The notes below the pieces were generated by a model, which was given only the letters and a program-made list of their open reading frames with translations, did no database searches and was not told the DNA's origin. Below are positions 53,796 through 62,733 of a stretch of 64,000 nt of DNA, piece after piece. How positions within the stretch are numbered: the stretch's first letter is position 1; the number at the start of each line of letters is the position of its first letter. This DNA comes from Mangrovibacterium lignilyticum (GTDB taxonomy: Bacteria; Bacteroidota; Bacteroidia; Bacteroidales; Prolixibacteraceae), in NCBI RefSeq assembly GCF_010882175.1, contig NZ_WKLH01000001.1, forward strand, positions 1,572,021 to 1,636,020. Reading direction: 5' to 3'. The position numbers were made by a program, and so were the translations under genes.

Positions 53796-54809
53796 TTAAC
53801 TCCTGTACCTCCCTTGCCGCTCTATCATCCAACCGGGATACTCGGGCGGCAATTTGCTAATGTCATTCAACTCTTCCAATTCCTCACCGCTCAACTGCAC
53901 GTCAATCGCCTTTAAGTTGTCTTCCAGCTGACTCATTTTCTTGGCCCCTACGATCACCGATGTAACTACCGGTTGATGACGCAGCCAAGCCAATGCAATT
54001 TGCGCGACACTAACCTCTTTGCTTTCCGCTATCTTTTGCATGACATCAATGATGTCAAAAGCTCGTTCTTTATTTACCGGAGGGAAATCGAAATTAACGC
54101 GACGCCCTTCCTCGGTAGTGGCATTGCGACTGTATTTTCCACTCAGTAAACCGCCGGCCAGCGGACTCCAGACCATCAATCCCATCTTCTGGTCCAACAA
54201 CATCGGAACGACTTCACGCTCCAAATCCCGACCTGCAACCGTGTAATAAGCCTGAAGCGAAACAAACTTCGCCAAGCTATTTTCTGCCGAAATACCTCGG
54301 GCTTTCATAATTTGCCAAGCCGCCAGATTCGAACATCCAATATGGCGAACTTTACCACTTTTCACCAGTGAATCCAAGGCATCCAGCGTTTCCTCAAATG
54401 GGGTGAACGGATCGAAACCGTGAATTTGATACAAATCGATGTAATCCATCTGAAGTCGTTTCAAGCTTTCATCAGCTTGCTGCAAAATGTGCTTCCGGCT
54501 CAAACCTGCCATGTTGGGCCCTTCTCCCATTGGTCCGAGTACTTTTGTGGCTATCACCAAGTCATCGCGATTCAAGCCCAAATCACGAATTGCCTGACCG
54601 GTCATGATCTCGCTTAAGCCTTCACTGTAAACATTCGCAGTGTCAATGAAATTAATCCCGGCGTCAACCGACGTTCTCACCAACGCATTGACCTCTTCCT
54701 GTGGTAAGGTGCCAATAGCCGTCCACATGCCACGACCTCCAAAAGTCATGGTTCCCAAACAAAGCTCGGACACCTGAAGTCCGGTGTTTCCTAACAAATT
54801 GTATTTCAT
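53796..54809 (-). CDS. Aldo/keto reductase
   Basis: A 337-residue NADPH-dependent (beta/alpha)8 reductase from the ATG at 54809 (MKYNLLGNTGLQVSELCLGT). The catalytic tetrad is visible: Asp and Tyr in FIDTANVYSEG, Lys in VIATKVLG and His in LYQIHGFD. The C-terminal VIVGAKKMSQLEDNLKAID binds the cofactor. It reduces aldehydes or ketones. The specific substrate is unknown. A matching -7 element lies 26 bases upstream. Confidence 0.93.
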   Translation of the reverse strand: MKYNLLGNTGLQVSELCLGTMTFGGRGMWTAIGTLPQEEVNALVRTSVDAGINFIDTANVYSEGLSEIMTGQAIRDLGLNRDDLVIATKVLGPMGEGPNMAGLSRKHILQQADESLKRLQMDYIDLYQIHGFDPFTPFEETLDALDSLVKSGKVRHIGCSNLAAWQIMKARGISAENSLAKFVSLQAYYTVAGRDLEREVVPMLLDQKMGLMVWSPLAGGLLSGKYSRNATTEEGRRVNFDFPPVNKERAFDIIDVMQKIAESKEVSVAQIALAWLRHQPVVTSVIVGAKKMSQLEDNLKAIDVQLSGEELEELNDISKLPPEYPGWMIERQGRYRS

Positions 54810-54834
54810 TGTTTCGTGTTTTTTGTTTGTCAAA

Positions 54835-54842
54835 CAAAGTTA
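54835..54842 (-). promoter_or_regulatory. -7 promoter element of the aldo/keto reductase gene
   Basis: The minus strand reads TAACTTTG, an exact TAnnTTTG match, 26 bases before the ATG at 54809. Confidence 0.45.
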
Positions 54843-54943
54843 AGGCAGAAAGAACAAACCACCGCTATCGTTTGCTTTCCGATTCCTGTCAAATTCCTCC
54901 CAGAACTGAGAAGAAAGAATTTCGCCAATAAAATTCTATGCTA

Positions 54944-55969
54944 TTAGTTCTTTACCAAAGCCTTGGTCGATAGCAATCCACAAGCGGCATAAATATCCTG
55001 CCCGCGAGATGCGCGGATGGTTGTGGTGATGCCCTTTTTCTCCAGCCCCTCTTTGAATTCAACCAGCGTTGCTTCATCGGTCGCTTTCAGTGGAGTATCG
55101 GGAATCGGGTGAAAACGAATCAGATTGATACGACATTTGATGCCATCGAGCAATTTAGCCATCTCGCGAACATGCGCGGGTGTGTCATTCAATCCGTGGA
55201 AGACAATGTATTCGAACGAAACACGCCGTTGGCGGCCAAAATCCCAGTTGCGAATTTCATCCAACACTTCATCCAAGGGGTAAGCAATTTCCACTGGCAT
55301 AAGCTTTTGACGTTCTTCGTGAAAGGGCGTATGCAGACTGATGGCCAGATGACATTCACTTTCATTCAGGAAACGCACCAAGCCGGGAACAATCCCGATC
55401 GATGAAACTGTGATTCGGCGCGGACTCATCGCAAAGCCCCACTCGGAGGTCATAATCTGGGTACTTTTCAACACTTCATCCAGGTTATCGAAAGGCTCAC
55501 CCATGCCCATGTAAACGATATTGGTAACTTCTTCCCACTCGGGGATATTTCGGATTTGATTGACAATCTCACCAGCAGTGAGCTGCCCCTGAAACCCTTG
55601 TTTTCCGGTCATACAAAACAGACAGCCCATTTTACACCCAATTTGGGAAGATACACAAACCGTTTTGCGGTCCTTATCCGGAATCATCGCGGTTTCCACA
55701 AACTTTCCGTTACTTGTTGGGAACAAATATTTCTTGGTTCCATCGACGCTTTCCTGAACGCGGGTCGATTCAATCAAGCCAAACGTGTACTTTTCATCCA
55801 GAACCTCACGTGCTTTTTTGGAAAGATTCGTCATCTCCTCAATGCTCGACACGTGCTTTTTATAAAGCCAGTCGGCTACCTGCTTGGCTGCAAATTTCGG
55901 CAGTGCCAACTCGGCGCAAATGCCCTGCAATTCCTCTAATGTCTTTCCAAATAAAGCCTCTTTTGCCAT
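54944..55969 (-). CDS. rlmN: 23S rRNA A2503 / tRNA A37 C2-methyltransferase
   Basis: A 341-residue radical-SAM methyltransferase from the ATG at 55969 (MAKEALFGKTL). The radical-SAM cysteines are in CKMGCLFC. The GMGEPFDNLDEVL block, TVSSIGIVPG and a late AACGLL (the resolving cysteine) are typical of RlmN. It methylates C2 of adenosine in the ribosomal peptidyl-transferase centre and in some tRNAs. It is downstream of the ferredoxin reductase-like gene by about 20 bases, and has its own -7 element. Confidence 0.96.
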   Translation of the reverse strand: MAKEALFGKTLEELQGICAELALPKFAAKQVADWLYKKHVSSIEEMTNLSKKAREVLDEKYTFGLIESTRVQESVDGTKKYLFPTSNGKFVETAMIPDKDRKTVCVSSQIGCKMGCLFCMTGKQGFQGQLTAGEIVNQIRNIPEWEEVTNIVYMGMGEPFDNLDEVLKSTQIMTSEWGFAMSPRRITVSSIGIVPGLVRFLNESECHLAISLHTPFHEERQKLMPVEIAYPLDEVLDEIRNWDFGRQRRVSFEYIVFHGLNDTPAHVREMAKLLDGIKCRINLIRFHPIPDTPLKATDEATLVEFKEGLEKKGITTTIRASRGQDIYAACGLLSTKALVKN

Positions 55970-55984
55970 CGTGTAAATTTTCTG

Positions 55985-55992
55985 CAAAGTTA
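55985..55992 (-). promoter_or_regulatory. -7 promoter element of rlmN
   Basis: The minus strand reads TAACTTTG, a TAnnTTTG match, 16 bases before the rlmN ATG and overlapping the stop of the upstream reductase gene. Confidence 0.35.
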
Positions 55993-56670
55993 GAAATAAA
56001 TCTCCGCAATAATATTTTCATACGGAACACCTTTGTTAATCAACAAATCGCGCACCTCAACCACCATGATCGCTTTCCCGCAAAGAAAATATTGCACGTC
56101 CGTAGGCAGATCACTTTTGCCCTTCAGGAAATCAGTCACACGACCAGGGAACGCATCACACGATTTCTCGCGCGAACAACAGCGCTGGTAGTTCTTCCCC
56201 ATTGCCCAGTCCAGCTCATCTTCAAAATAAAACTGGTTCAGGTAACTCACCCCGTGAATCAACATTTTATTGTCCGACAATCCGGATTGAAACATGCTGT
56301 AAAAAGGGGCAATTCCAGTTCCCGTGGCAATCCACCAAGCCGGTTTTTGACTACCAATAAAACTTCCGTAAGGCTCGGTCAGCAGTACTTTATCGCCGGG
56401 AATCAAGCTTGCAAGCTTAGGGGTCAGGTATCCATCTTCTTTAATATTGAAAAGAACGCGTAACTCCTCTTCGTGGTTGCCGCTACAAATACTGTAAATA
56501 CGTGGTGGCTGAACCCGGTCAACAGCCAATTTCACCACCTGCCCGGGCAAAAAATCCTTTCTGCGCTTCACTGAAAGCAGAAAAACACCCGGCGAAATCT
56601 CTACATTTCCGACGACTGTATCCTCATACAGCTTGTGATCCTTCTTAATATACTCTTCGGCTTTGGCCAT
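55990..56670 (-). CDS. Ferredoxin-NADP reductase-like flavoprotein
   Basis: A 226-residue FNR-type protein from the ATG at 56670. A longer open frame to 56778 has no family sequence. The FAD motif RIYSICSG (R-x-Y-S) and the NAD(P)-binding WWIATGTGIAPFYSMF are present, with a C-terminal SREKSCDAFPGRVT segment. It lacks fused ferredoxin or haem domains. It probably passes electrons between NADPH and a small redox protein. It could be considered a redox partner of rlmN (speculative). Confidence 0.85.
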   Translation of the reverse strand: MAKAEEYIKKDHKLYEDTVVGNVEISPGVFLLSVKRRKDFLPGQVVKLAVDRVQPPRIYSICSGNHEEELRVLFNIKEDGYLTPKLASLIPGDKVLLTEPYGSFIGSQKPAWWIATGTGIAPFYSMFQSGLSDNKMLIHGVSYLNQFYFEDELDWAMGKNYQRCCSREKSCDAFPGRVTDFLKGKSDLPTDVQYFLCGKAIMVVEVRDLLINKGVPYENIIAEIYF

Positions 56671-56789
56671 GTTTTCTATTTTGTCTGCCACTAAAACACG
56701 AAGACTCCCATTTGGTTCTTCGGGAAACACATTTTTCGTTTCGTTGAAACCATTCCATTTAATTACCTTTGCCAGCAAATCAGGAATAG

Positions 56790-57074
56790 ATGCAGCGCGT
56801 GATTAGATTCATATTAAAGCTTTTGGGTTGGATTCTCTTGGTCCCGATCTACTTTTACCGGGGCGCCATCTCTCCGATTCTGCCCAACTCGTGTCGCCAT
56901 GTGCCAACCTGTTCCCGATATGCGATTGAAGCCATCAAAGTCCACGGGCCATTCAAAGGTTTTTACCTCGCCACTAAACGCATTTTACACTGCCACCCTT
57001 GGGGAACACACGGCTACGACCCGGTTCCTCCCCGCGGACAGATTAAGGTGAAAAAGATGGATCTGAAAAAATAA
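56790..57074 (+). CDS. yidD: Membrane protein insertion efficiency factor
   Basis: A 94-residue protein with the diagnostic YidD motifs: [38 protein letters not shown] and [13 protein letters not shown]. It is a small inner-membrane-associated protein that helps YidC insert proteins. In many genomes it lies beside rnpA/yidC. Here it does not: its neighbour is divergent. Confidence 0.95.
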   Translation: MQRVIRFILKLLGWILLVPIYFYRGAISPILPNSCRHVPTCSRYAIEAIKVHGPFKGFYLATKRILHCHPWGTHGYDPVPPRGQIKVKKMDLKK

Positions 57075-57255
57075 ACCGGGTTTGGTTTAACCACAGAAAA
57101 CGCAATGTGATAAATTGTCGTTCCCTCTTTCAGGTTTATATCCACTTCATATTTCGCGACCGATCACTTTCTCAAAGCTCCGTCCCCCGAGATTATTGAA
57201 GGACACCCACAGCTTTAAATTTAACATTGCATTAACCATAAAATCTCTTTCCGAA

Positions 57256-57287
57256 TTGCTTTTGACGAGGTATTAGCACTACCTTTG
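57256..57287 (+). promoter_or_regulatory. Promoter of the TauE/SafE gene
   Basis: TACCTTTG (57280-57287) matches TAnnTTTG, and TTG (57256-57258) lies 21 bases upstream. The gene ATG is at 57324. Confidence 0.45.
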
Positions 57288-57323
57288 ATACGCATTTATA
57301 CTTACCGTATATTTTAAGCGATT

Positions 57324-58058
57324 ATGGAATGGATAATTAGTGTTATTGTGATTCTGATGGCGTCTTTACTGAAAGGAATGACCGGATTTGGTTTCGCCTT
57401 GCTGGCTTTACCAATATTAACCATCTTCTTCCCCATGCAAGTCTTGGTACCGGCGATGACACTTTTCAACCTGTTTACCTCTTTATACATTCTGGCTAAC
57501 ATCAAACTAAAAATTGATTACAAATACCTCATTCCAATGCTACTGGCCAGCTTTATCGGGATACCGGCAGGCGTGCAAATTTTGCAATACCTGCCCGAGC
57601 GAACCATGGAATTGACCACCGGAATCTCAATTTTCTCACTCTCCATGGTCTTTTTGCTGAGTAGCAATAAAGAAGTTCCGGAATCGCGCAAAACGAAGCC
57701 AATTGTTTTCGCCGGCTTCCTAAGCGGATTAATGGGCTCAAGCATGTCAATCGGGGGGCCACCAATTGCGTTGGCGATGAACCGCAAAGGATACGCCAAA
57801 GAACGGTTTCGAAAAATGTTCGCTTTGATGAGCGTCATCAATGCTGTCATTGCCACGGTGCTCTATGTCTCCAAAGGAATGTTCCTGGCTTTTTCGCTGA
57901 AGTTCGCCATCTTTCTGTTTCCGGTGATGTTGTTGGGTTCGAAACTGGGCGATGTTCTTTCTAAGAAAATCAACCAGATCCAGTTCAAGCGCATGATCCT
58001 TTACCTGAATATGGTGTTGGGATTATTCATCGTTGCCCGCATCTTACTCCATCATTGA
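57324..58058 (+). CDS. TauE/SafE-family anion permease
   Basis: A 244-residue membrane protein with about eight helices. Both repeats of the family are visible: MTGFGFALLALPIL in the first half (K-G-x-T-G-F-G) and SGLMGSSMSIGGPPIALAM in the second. Family members export sulfite or organosulfonates, or import others. The substrate is unknown. It stands alone before the metal ABC operon. Confidence 0.9.
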   Translation: MEWIISVIVILMASLLKGMTGFGFALLALPILTIFFPMQVLVPAMTLFNLFTSLYILANIKLKIDYKYLIPMLLASFIGIPAGVQILQYLPERTMELTTGISIFSLSMVFLLSSNKEVPESRKTKPIVFAGFLSGLMGSSMSIGGPPIALAMNRKGYAKERFRKMFALMSVINAVIATVLYVSKGMFLAFSLKFAIFLFPVMLLGSKLGDVLSKKINQIQFKRMILYLNMVLGLFIVARILLHH

Positions 58059-58135
58059 AAATCGTCTTCGTGTTCAACAAATCAGGTCCTTTCCGGTTAA
58101 TAGTCGGGTGAACAAGATAATTCCATCCGACTTAT

Positions 58136-58143
58136 TATCTTTG
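58136..58143 (+). promoter_or_regulatory. -7 promoter element of the zinc ABC operon
   Basis: TATCTTTG is an exact TAnnTTTG match, 31 bases before the znuA-like ATG at 58174. A Zur-type operator is not obvious. Confidence 0.45.
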
Positions 58144-58173
58144 AATTGAAAATTGAGAACACAGAAAACATTC

Positions 58174-59040
58174 ATGAGAAAACTTTTAGCCGTCATATTG
58201 ATAGCCATATTGGGCTGTACCGGCCCTCAAAAATCGGATAAACCAACCGTTGCTGTTACCATTCTGCCGCAAAAATATTTTGTCGGGAAAATTGCCGGCG
58301 ATCTGGTTGAAGTCAATGTTCTGGTGCCACCGGGAGCGAGCCCGGAGTTATATGCGCTGATGCCTTCGCAAATGACCGGTTTATCGACAACCCTGGCTTG
58401 GCTGGGAATCGGGAAAATCGGGTTTGAAGAGGGCTGGGTTGATAAAATACAACAGAGCAGTCCCAAACTAAAGTATTTTGATACCTCGAAACAAGCCGAT
58501 TGGATTGCTGCGGAAGAAGAACAACATGGCGACCACGTGCATTTGCATGGTGTCGATCCGCACCTCTGGTCCGCTCCGGATGAAGTAAAAAAGATTGCCG
58601 AAGAAACTTACAAAGCCCTGGTTCAGGTTTTGCCCGGGCACAAACAAGTGCTCACGGCCAACTATGCCAAATTTCAAGCTGAAATAGACTCGCTGGATGC
58701 TGAACTGAAAGCCACCTTCGACCAATTACCATCGAAGAAATTCCTGATCTTTCACCCTTCCCTCACCTACCTGGCGCGCCAATACGGCTTGGAACAGGTG
58801 GCAATGGAACTGGACGGCAAAGAACCTTCACCCAAACACCTGAAAGATTTGGCTGAATTGGCGAAAAAAGAAAATATAAAAGCCATTTTTGTACAAAAGG
58901 AATTCAACATGGATAATGCACGGCAAATGGCCAACGAAATTGGCGGTGAAGTCATCCAAATTGATCCCTTAAATGAAAACTGGGCTGACGAACTGCGGAG
59001 CATCGCAAGCAAAATTGCCGAGGCAGAACATTTGCAGTGA
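58174..59040 (+). CDS. znuA: Zinc/manganese ABC transporter substrate-binding lipoprotein
   Basis: A 288-residue cluster A-I binding protein from the ATG at 58174 (a longer frame starts at 58153). The lipoprotein signal ends at LGCTG. Metal-site features are DPHLW after a histidine-rich loop GDHVHLHGVD, the FHPSLTYL histidine, and late Asp in IDPLNENW. The first ligand position, usually His in G-A-S-P-H, is Glu here (PPGASPELY). It delivers zinc or manganese to the permease encoded downstream. Specificity for zinc is inferred from the His loop. Confidence 0.88.
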   Translation: MRKLLAVILIAILGCTGPQKSDKPTVAVTILPQKYFVGKIAGDLVEVNVLVPPGASPELYALMPSQMTGLSTTLAWLGIGKIGFEEGWVDKIQQSSPKLKYFDTSKQADWIAAEEEQHGDHVHLHGVDPHLWSAPDEVKKIAEETYKALVQVLPGHKQVLTANYAKFQAEIDSLDAELKATFDQLPSKKFLIFHPSLTYLARQYGLEQVAMELDGKEPSPKHLKDLAELAKKENIKAIFVQKEFNMDNARQMANEIGGEVIQIDPLNENWADELRSIASKIAEAEHLQ

Positions 59041-59078
59041 TCAATCGCATTAGCAGCAACAAGAAGCAAGCAACCAGC

Positions 59079-59849
59079 ATGAACAAACTGCTCGAAATAA
59101 AGAACCTTACTGTCAGTTACGACCACGATGTGATCCTGAAGGATGCCAACCTGGTTGTTGAGAAGGATGACTTTCTGGGCGTGATTGGGCCCAACGGAGG
59201 TGGCAAAACCACGCTGATCAAAGCCTTGCTGGGCTTGGTAAAACCGGCGAAAGGGGAAATTGTGTTTCACATTCCCGAAACCCGCATTGGCTACCTGCCG
59301 CAAATTAACCAGATCGACAAGCGCTTTCCAATTACTGTGCTCGATGTGGTGCGTTCCGGCAAAACCGACCGCCGCAGCTTCAGTCTTTTCAGCAATAGTA
59401 AAGAAGAGATTTCCCACGCTGACAGCCTGCTCAAAGAGATGGGTGTGTTGCATTTGCGCGACAAAGCTATCGGAGAATTGTCGGGCGGACAAATGCAACG
59501 CGTGTTCCTGTGCCGCTCGCTGATGAACCGTCCGGAACTGCTGATCCTGGATGAACCCGACACCTTTGTCGACAACCAGTTTGAAAGCGAACTGTACGAT
59601 AAGCTGAAAGAATTGAACGAGCGCATGGCCATCATCCTGGTGTCGCACGATGTGGGAACAATTTCCTACTATGTGAAAACCATCGCTTGTGTCAACCGGG
59701 GAGTGCACTACCACCCAAGCAACGTTATCAGCACCGAGCAGCTGGCCTCGTACAACTGTCCGCTACAAATTATCACACACGGCGAAATACCGCACACCGT
59801 ATTAAGCTTGCACGAAAACCACGATCATAACCATGGGCACCATCATTGA
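59079..59849 (+). CDS. znuC: Zinc-type ABC transporter ATPase
   Basis: A 256-residue ATPase from the ATG at 59079. GTG at 59037, overlapping the preceding stop, is a weaker alternative. Walker A is GPNGGGKTT, the signature is LSGGQMQRVFLCRSL, Walker B is LLILDEPDTFVD and the switch His is in VSHDVG. The tail ends HENHDHNHGHHH, a histidine-rich extension that probably binds zinc. It overlaps the permease gene by 17 bases. Confidence 0.93.
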   Translation: MNKLLEIKNLTVSYDHDVILKDANLVVEKDDFLGVIGPNGGGKTTLIKALLGLVKPAKGEIVFHIPETRIGYLPQINQIDKRFPITVLDVVRSGKTDRRSFSLFSNSKEEISHADSLLKEMGVLHLRDKAIGELSGGQMQRVFLCRSLMNRPELLILDEPDTFVDNQFESELYDKLKELNERMAIILVSHDVGTISYYVKTIACVNRGVHYHPSNVISTEQLASYNCPLQIITHGEIPHTVLSLHENHDHNHGHHH

Positions 59850-60669
59850 TTTATTTCACTACGACTTTTTCCTGAACGCCTTTTGGGCCTCGCTGTTCGC
59901 GGCGATTACCTGTGGTATTGTGGGAACCTACATTGTTGCCCGACGCATCGTTTTTATCAGCGGCGGTATCACCCATGCCTCGTTTGGCGGCATCGGAATT
60001 GGTTACTTTCTGGGCTGGAATCCGTTATTTGGAGCAGCTATCTTTTCGGTGCTTTCCGGGCTGGGCATTCAATATTTCACCCGGGCCGGGCGGCTTCGCG
60101 AGGACTCCTCCATCGCTATTTGGTGGTCGCTGGGCATGGCCATCGGGATCATTTTTATTTACTTGTCGCCTGGCTACGCACCTAACCTGATGAGTTACCT
60201 TTTTGGAAGTATCCTCACTGTTTCGTCAACCGAAATATGGATTATGGCCGGGCTATCGCTGGTACTGGTCGCCTTTTTCACCTTAATGTACCGGGCCATT
60301 TTGTATGTCGCCTTTAACGAAGAATTCGCCAAAACTACCGGATTACCCGTCAACCTGATCAACTACATCCTCATCAGCCTGATCGCTGTGACCATTGTGA
60401 TGAACATCCGTGTCGTCGGCATCATCCTGATCATGTCGCTGCTGACATTGCCGCAAGCCACAGCCAACCTGTTCACACACGACTTCCGCCACATGATGCT
60501 CTACTCGGTCGGTTTCGCTTTTATCGGCTCGTTTGCCGGCCTGCTTTTCTCGTTTTATGCTGACATTCCTTCGGGCGCCTCCATCATTTTCACCCTCGTT
60601 TTGCTCTTCGGAATCATGAAAGGCGTAACTTTATTGCTGAATCGCCAAAAACGAAACCATGCCCGCTGA
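59833..60669 (+). CDS. znuB: Zinc-type ABC transporter permease
   Basis: A 278-residue ABC-3 family permease with about eight membrane helices. GIVGTYIVARRIVFISGGITHASFGGIGIGYFLGW is the typical cytoplasmic coupling region (split here: ARRIVFISGGITHASFGG). RVVGIILIMSLLTLPQATA follows in the second half. It completes the importer with the upstream binding protein and ATPase and overlaps the next small gene by 11 bases. Confidence 0.93.
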   Translation: MGTIIDLFHYDFFLNAFWASLFAAITCGIVGTYIVARRIVFISGGITHASFGGIGIGYFLGWNPLFGAAIFSVLSGLGIQYFTRAGRLREDSSIAIWWSLGMAIGIIFIYLSPGYAPNLMSYLFGSILTVSSTEIWIMAGLSLVLVAFFTLMYRAILYVAFNEEFAKTTGLPVNLINYILISLIAVTIVMNIRVVGIILIMSLLTLPQATANLFTHDFRHMMLYSVGFAFIGSFAGLLFSFYADIPSGASIIFTLVLLFGIMKGVTLLLNRQKRNHAR

Positions 60670-60838
60670 CGAACATATCATTTGCCCGAACTGCGGAACC
60701 CAGTTCATGAAAGACGAACTGGAACGCGACTGCAGCAACTGCTTTGCCTGCACGGGTTGCGAATGCTACATCTGCTCCAATTGCAGACACGAGATTGTGG
60801 TGAAACCCGCAAAAAAACCGGGACTCAAAACGGATTAA
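60659..60838 (+). CDS. Small Cys-rich zinc-binding-type protein in the zinc ABC operon
   Basis: A 59-residue protein starting at ATG 60659, inside the last 11 bases of the permease gene (translational coupling). It starts MPADEHIICPNCGTQFMKDE and has nine cysteines at positions 9, 12, 25, 28, 31, 34, 36, 39 and 42, in CPNC, CSNCFACTGCEC and CSNC patterns, then a Lys-rich tail. It could bind two zinc ions. I do not recognise a named family. The operon context suggests a cytoplasmic zinc acceptor, buffer or sensor linked to uptake (inference). Confidence 0.75.
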   Translation: MPADEHIICPNCGTQFMKDELERDCSNCFACTGCECYICSNCRHEIVVKPAKKPGLKTD

Positions 60839-60945
60839 AATCGCGCCGGCGATTGAAAACTTCAGCTTGATCTGGTTAAGCTTTAGCAGAATTTGGTAAA
60901 TTCGGGCGACAAAAAGAATTACCAAACATACCCAACACAAACCCC

Positions 60946-62037
60946 ATGAACATTTTCAAAGGAACACTCCTTATTGTGGCCGCTTTGCTTTTCGCGGCAG
61001 CATGTACCGACAAACACGATTTAGTTGTCAAGTATTCGAGCCCCAACATCGATTATTCGGGACGGATTGACACAACCACACACCCCGCTGCCGATTTATT
61101 CTGGTCGGGCACCAGCATCCGGATTAATTTTGAAGGTGAATCCATTTCAGCCTTGTTTCAGGAAGAGAGAGGCGATAACTATTACAATGTGTTCGTCGAC
61201 AACGACAGTGCCTTTGTGCTGCGCCCGGATACAACGAAGCAATACTACCAACTGGCTTCGGGTCTGGCAGCAGGAAAACACACCGTAGAACTATTCAAAC
61301 GTACCGAATGGGACCGCGGCGTGAGCACCTTCTATGGTTTTCGGATTAGCGGAAACGCGAAGGTGCTCCCCAAAGCCGACGCGAAGAAGCGGAAAATAGA
61401 GTTTTACGGCAACTCCATCACAGCCGGTTATGCCGTTGACGATTTCTCGGGGAAAGACCGTTCCGACAGCATCTTTACCAACAACTACGAGAGCTACGCA
61501 CGGATTACAGCGAGCCATTTCGACGCCGACTACCGATGCATATGCAAAAGCGGCATCGGAATTACCGTCAGTTGGTTTCCGCTGATCATGCCGGAGATGT
61601 ATAACCGCTTAGACCCGAACGATCCGGACAGCCGCTGGGATTTTTCGCAATACACCCCCGATGTGGTTGTGATCAACCTGTTTCAGAACGATTCGTGGAT
61701 CGTGAACATCCCGGACAACGCGGAGTTTAAGCACCGCTTTGGCACAGAAGCGCCGAGCAAAGAATTCATCGTTCAGGCTTATGCCGATTTTGTGCGCTCC
61801 ATTCGCCGGGAATACCCCAATGCCCAAATCATCTGCGCCCTGGGAACCATGGACGCCACCCGCGAAGGATCGGAATGGCCGGCTTATGTGCAGCAAGCCG
61901 TCGACCAATTGAACGACGCGAAAATATACACCCATTTCATACCTTTTAAAAAGACACCGGGACACCCCAGTATTGCCGAACAGCAAGAAATGGCCAACAG
62001 CCTCATTCAGTTTATCGACGAGCGTATTGCCTGGTAA
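60946..62037 (+). CDS. CE2-type SGNH carbohydrate esterase lipoprotein
   Basis: A 363-residue lipoprotein (signal ending AAACTDK, cysteine 20). An N-terminal beta-sandwich with W-S-G-T-S-I-R-I-N-F-E-G precedes an SGNH hydrolase domain. The catalytic Ser is in FYGNSITAGYAV, and the His is in KTPGHPS near the end. The combination is typical of CE2 esterases, which deacetylate xylan or glucomannan or related glycans. It is probably on the cell surface. It is not in an obvious PUL. Confidence 0.85.
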   Translation: MNIFKGTLLIVAALLFAAACTDKHDLVVKYSSPNIDYSGRIDTTTHPAADLFWSGTSIRINFEGESISALFQEERGDNYYNVFVDNDSAFVLRPDTTKQYYQLASGLAAGKHTVELFKRTEWDRGVSTFYGFRISGNAKVLPKADAKKRKIEFYGNSITAGYAVDDFSGKDRSDSIFTNNYESYARITASHFDADYRCICKSGIGITVSWFPLIMPEMYNRLDPNDPDSRWDFSQYTPDVVVINLFQNDSWIVNIPDNAEFKHRFGTEAPSKEFIVQAYADFVRSIRREYPNAQIICALGTMDATREGSEWPAYVQQAVDQLNDAKIYTHFIPFKKTPGHPSIAEQQEMANSLIQFIDERIAW

Positions 62038-62060
62038 ACGGCAACACCGATAGCAACGGG

Positions 62061-62096
62061 AAAGGATCCGATCTTTGAAACAGATCGGATCCTTTT
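62061..62096 (+). terminator. Terminator after the CE2 esterase gene
   Basis: AAAGGATCCGATCT (62061-62074) and AGATCGGATCCTTT (62082-62095) are exact 14-base complements around a seven-base loop, followed by further T, 24 bases after the stop. Confidence 0.9.
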
Positions 62097-62192
62097 TGTT
62101 TCCTTCAACCCGATGCCCTAACCGGCCCCCGTAACCCATTCAACTCTTGTGCTATAAAACACAAATGGCCATTTTTCTGAATACCATGCCGC

Positions 62193-62209
62193 TAGTTTTG
62201 ATAAATTAG
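62193..62209 (+). promoter_or_regulatory. Promoter block before the HNH gene, repeated at 63386
   Basis: TAGTTTTG (62193-62200) matches TAnnTTTG. Bases 62194-62209 (AGTTTTGATAAATTAG) recur exactly at 63386-63401, and both copies are followed within a few bases by ACAAAC-GAAA. This could be a conserved promoter of related units. The second copy leads into the array D region without a nearby gene. Confidence 0.4.
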
Positions 62210-62278
62210 ACGTCAACAAACCGAAAAACAGTTCCTGAAGTTGAGAACAAATCAAACTAACCAATAAATCGCAATAAT

Positions 62279-62584
62279 ATGGTACGAAACTACAACACCG
62301 ACAAAGAAGGGAATTCATGGTCGGAAGAAACAAAACGAGCGGTATGGGACAAAGGACGAAACATTCCGGAATTTGCACCCGACCAATGGAGATGGGACGT
62401 CGCCGGCAAGGTGATGAAATACGACGACTACGGCGACCGCCAGTCGGAATACGGATGGGAAATTGACCACATCGACCCGGTTGCAAACGGAGGTACCGAC
62501 GATATCAGCAACCTTCAACCCTTAACCTGGAAACACAACACGCATAAGGGCGATATCCTCGACTGGACTGTTTCGAAAGGATAA
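62279..62584 (+). CDS. Stand-alone HNH endonuclease
   Basis: A 101-residue protein, essentially one HNH domain. The motif is in YGWEIDHIDPVANGGTDD (the H of DHI is the general base), followed by NLQPLTWKHNTHKGD with the second Asn/His. The N-terminus (SEETKRAVWDKGRNIP) resembles the lead-in of HNH domains in secreted toxins and phage-like nucleases. No immunity, restriction or secretion partner is adjacent. It could be a solitary nuclease or a remnant of a larger system. Confidence 0.85.
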   Translation: MVRNYNTDKEGNSWSEETKRAVWDKGRNIPEFAPDQWRWDVAGKVMKYDDYGDRQSEYGWEIDHIDPVANGGTDDISNLQPLTWKHNTHKGDILDWTVSKG

Positions 62585-62733
62585 CAGGCGATTCGATTCG
62601 TTTAAACTAAATTTGCCTGATCATTATAAGTTAATCCCTCGCCAATTCGAACTGACGGCGGGGGATTCATTTTGCATTTTTGTTAACTTGCGCCGATTAC
62701 ATCAGTTAAAATAGCCAACGCCGAAACCACGCC

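Noticed and set aside
53614-53799. 61-codon plus-strand open frame between a hypothetical gene and the aldo/keto reductase
   Set aside because: Lys-rich, AT-driven sequence without signal peptide, RBS or homology-like features. It overlaps the reductase stop.
56670-56778. N-terminal extension of the ferredoxin reductase-like gene
   Set aside because: The extra 36 residues show no family sequence, whereas homology-like sequence begins after the ATG at 56670.
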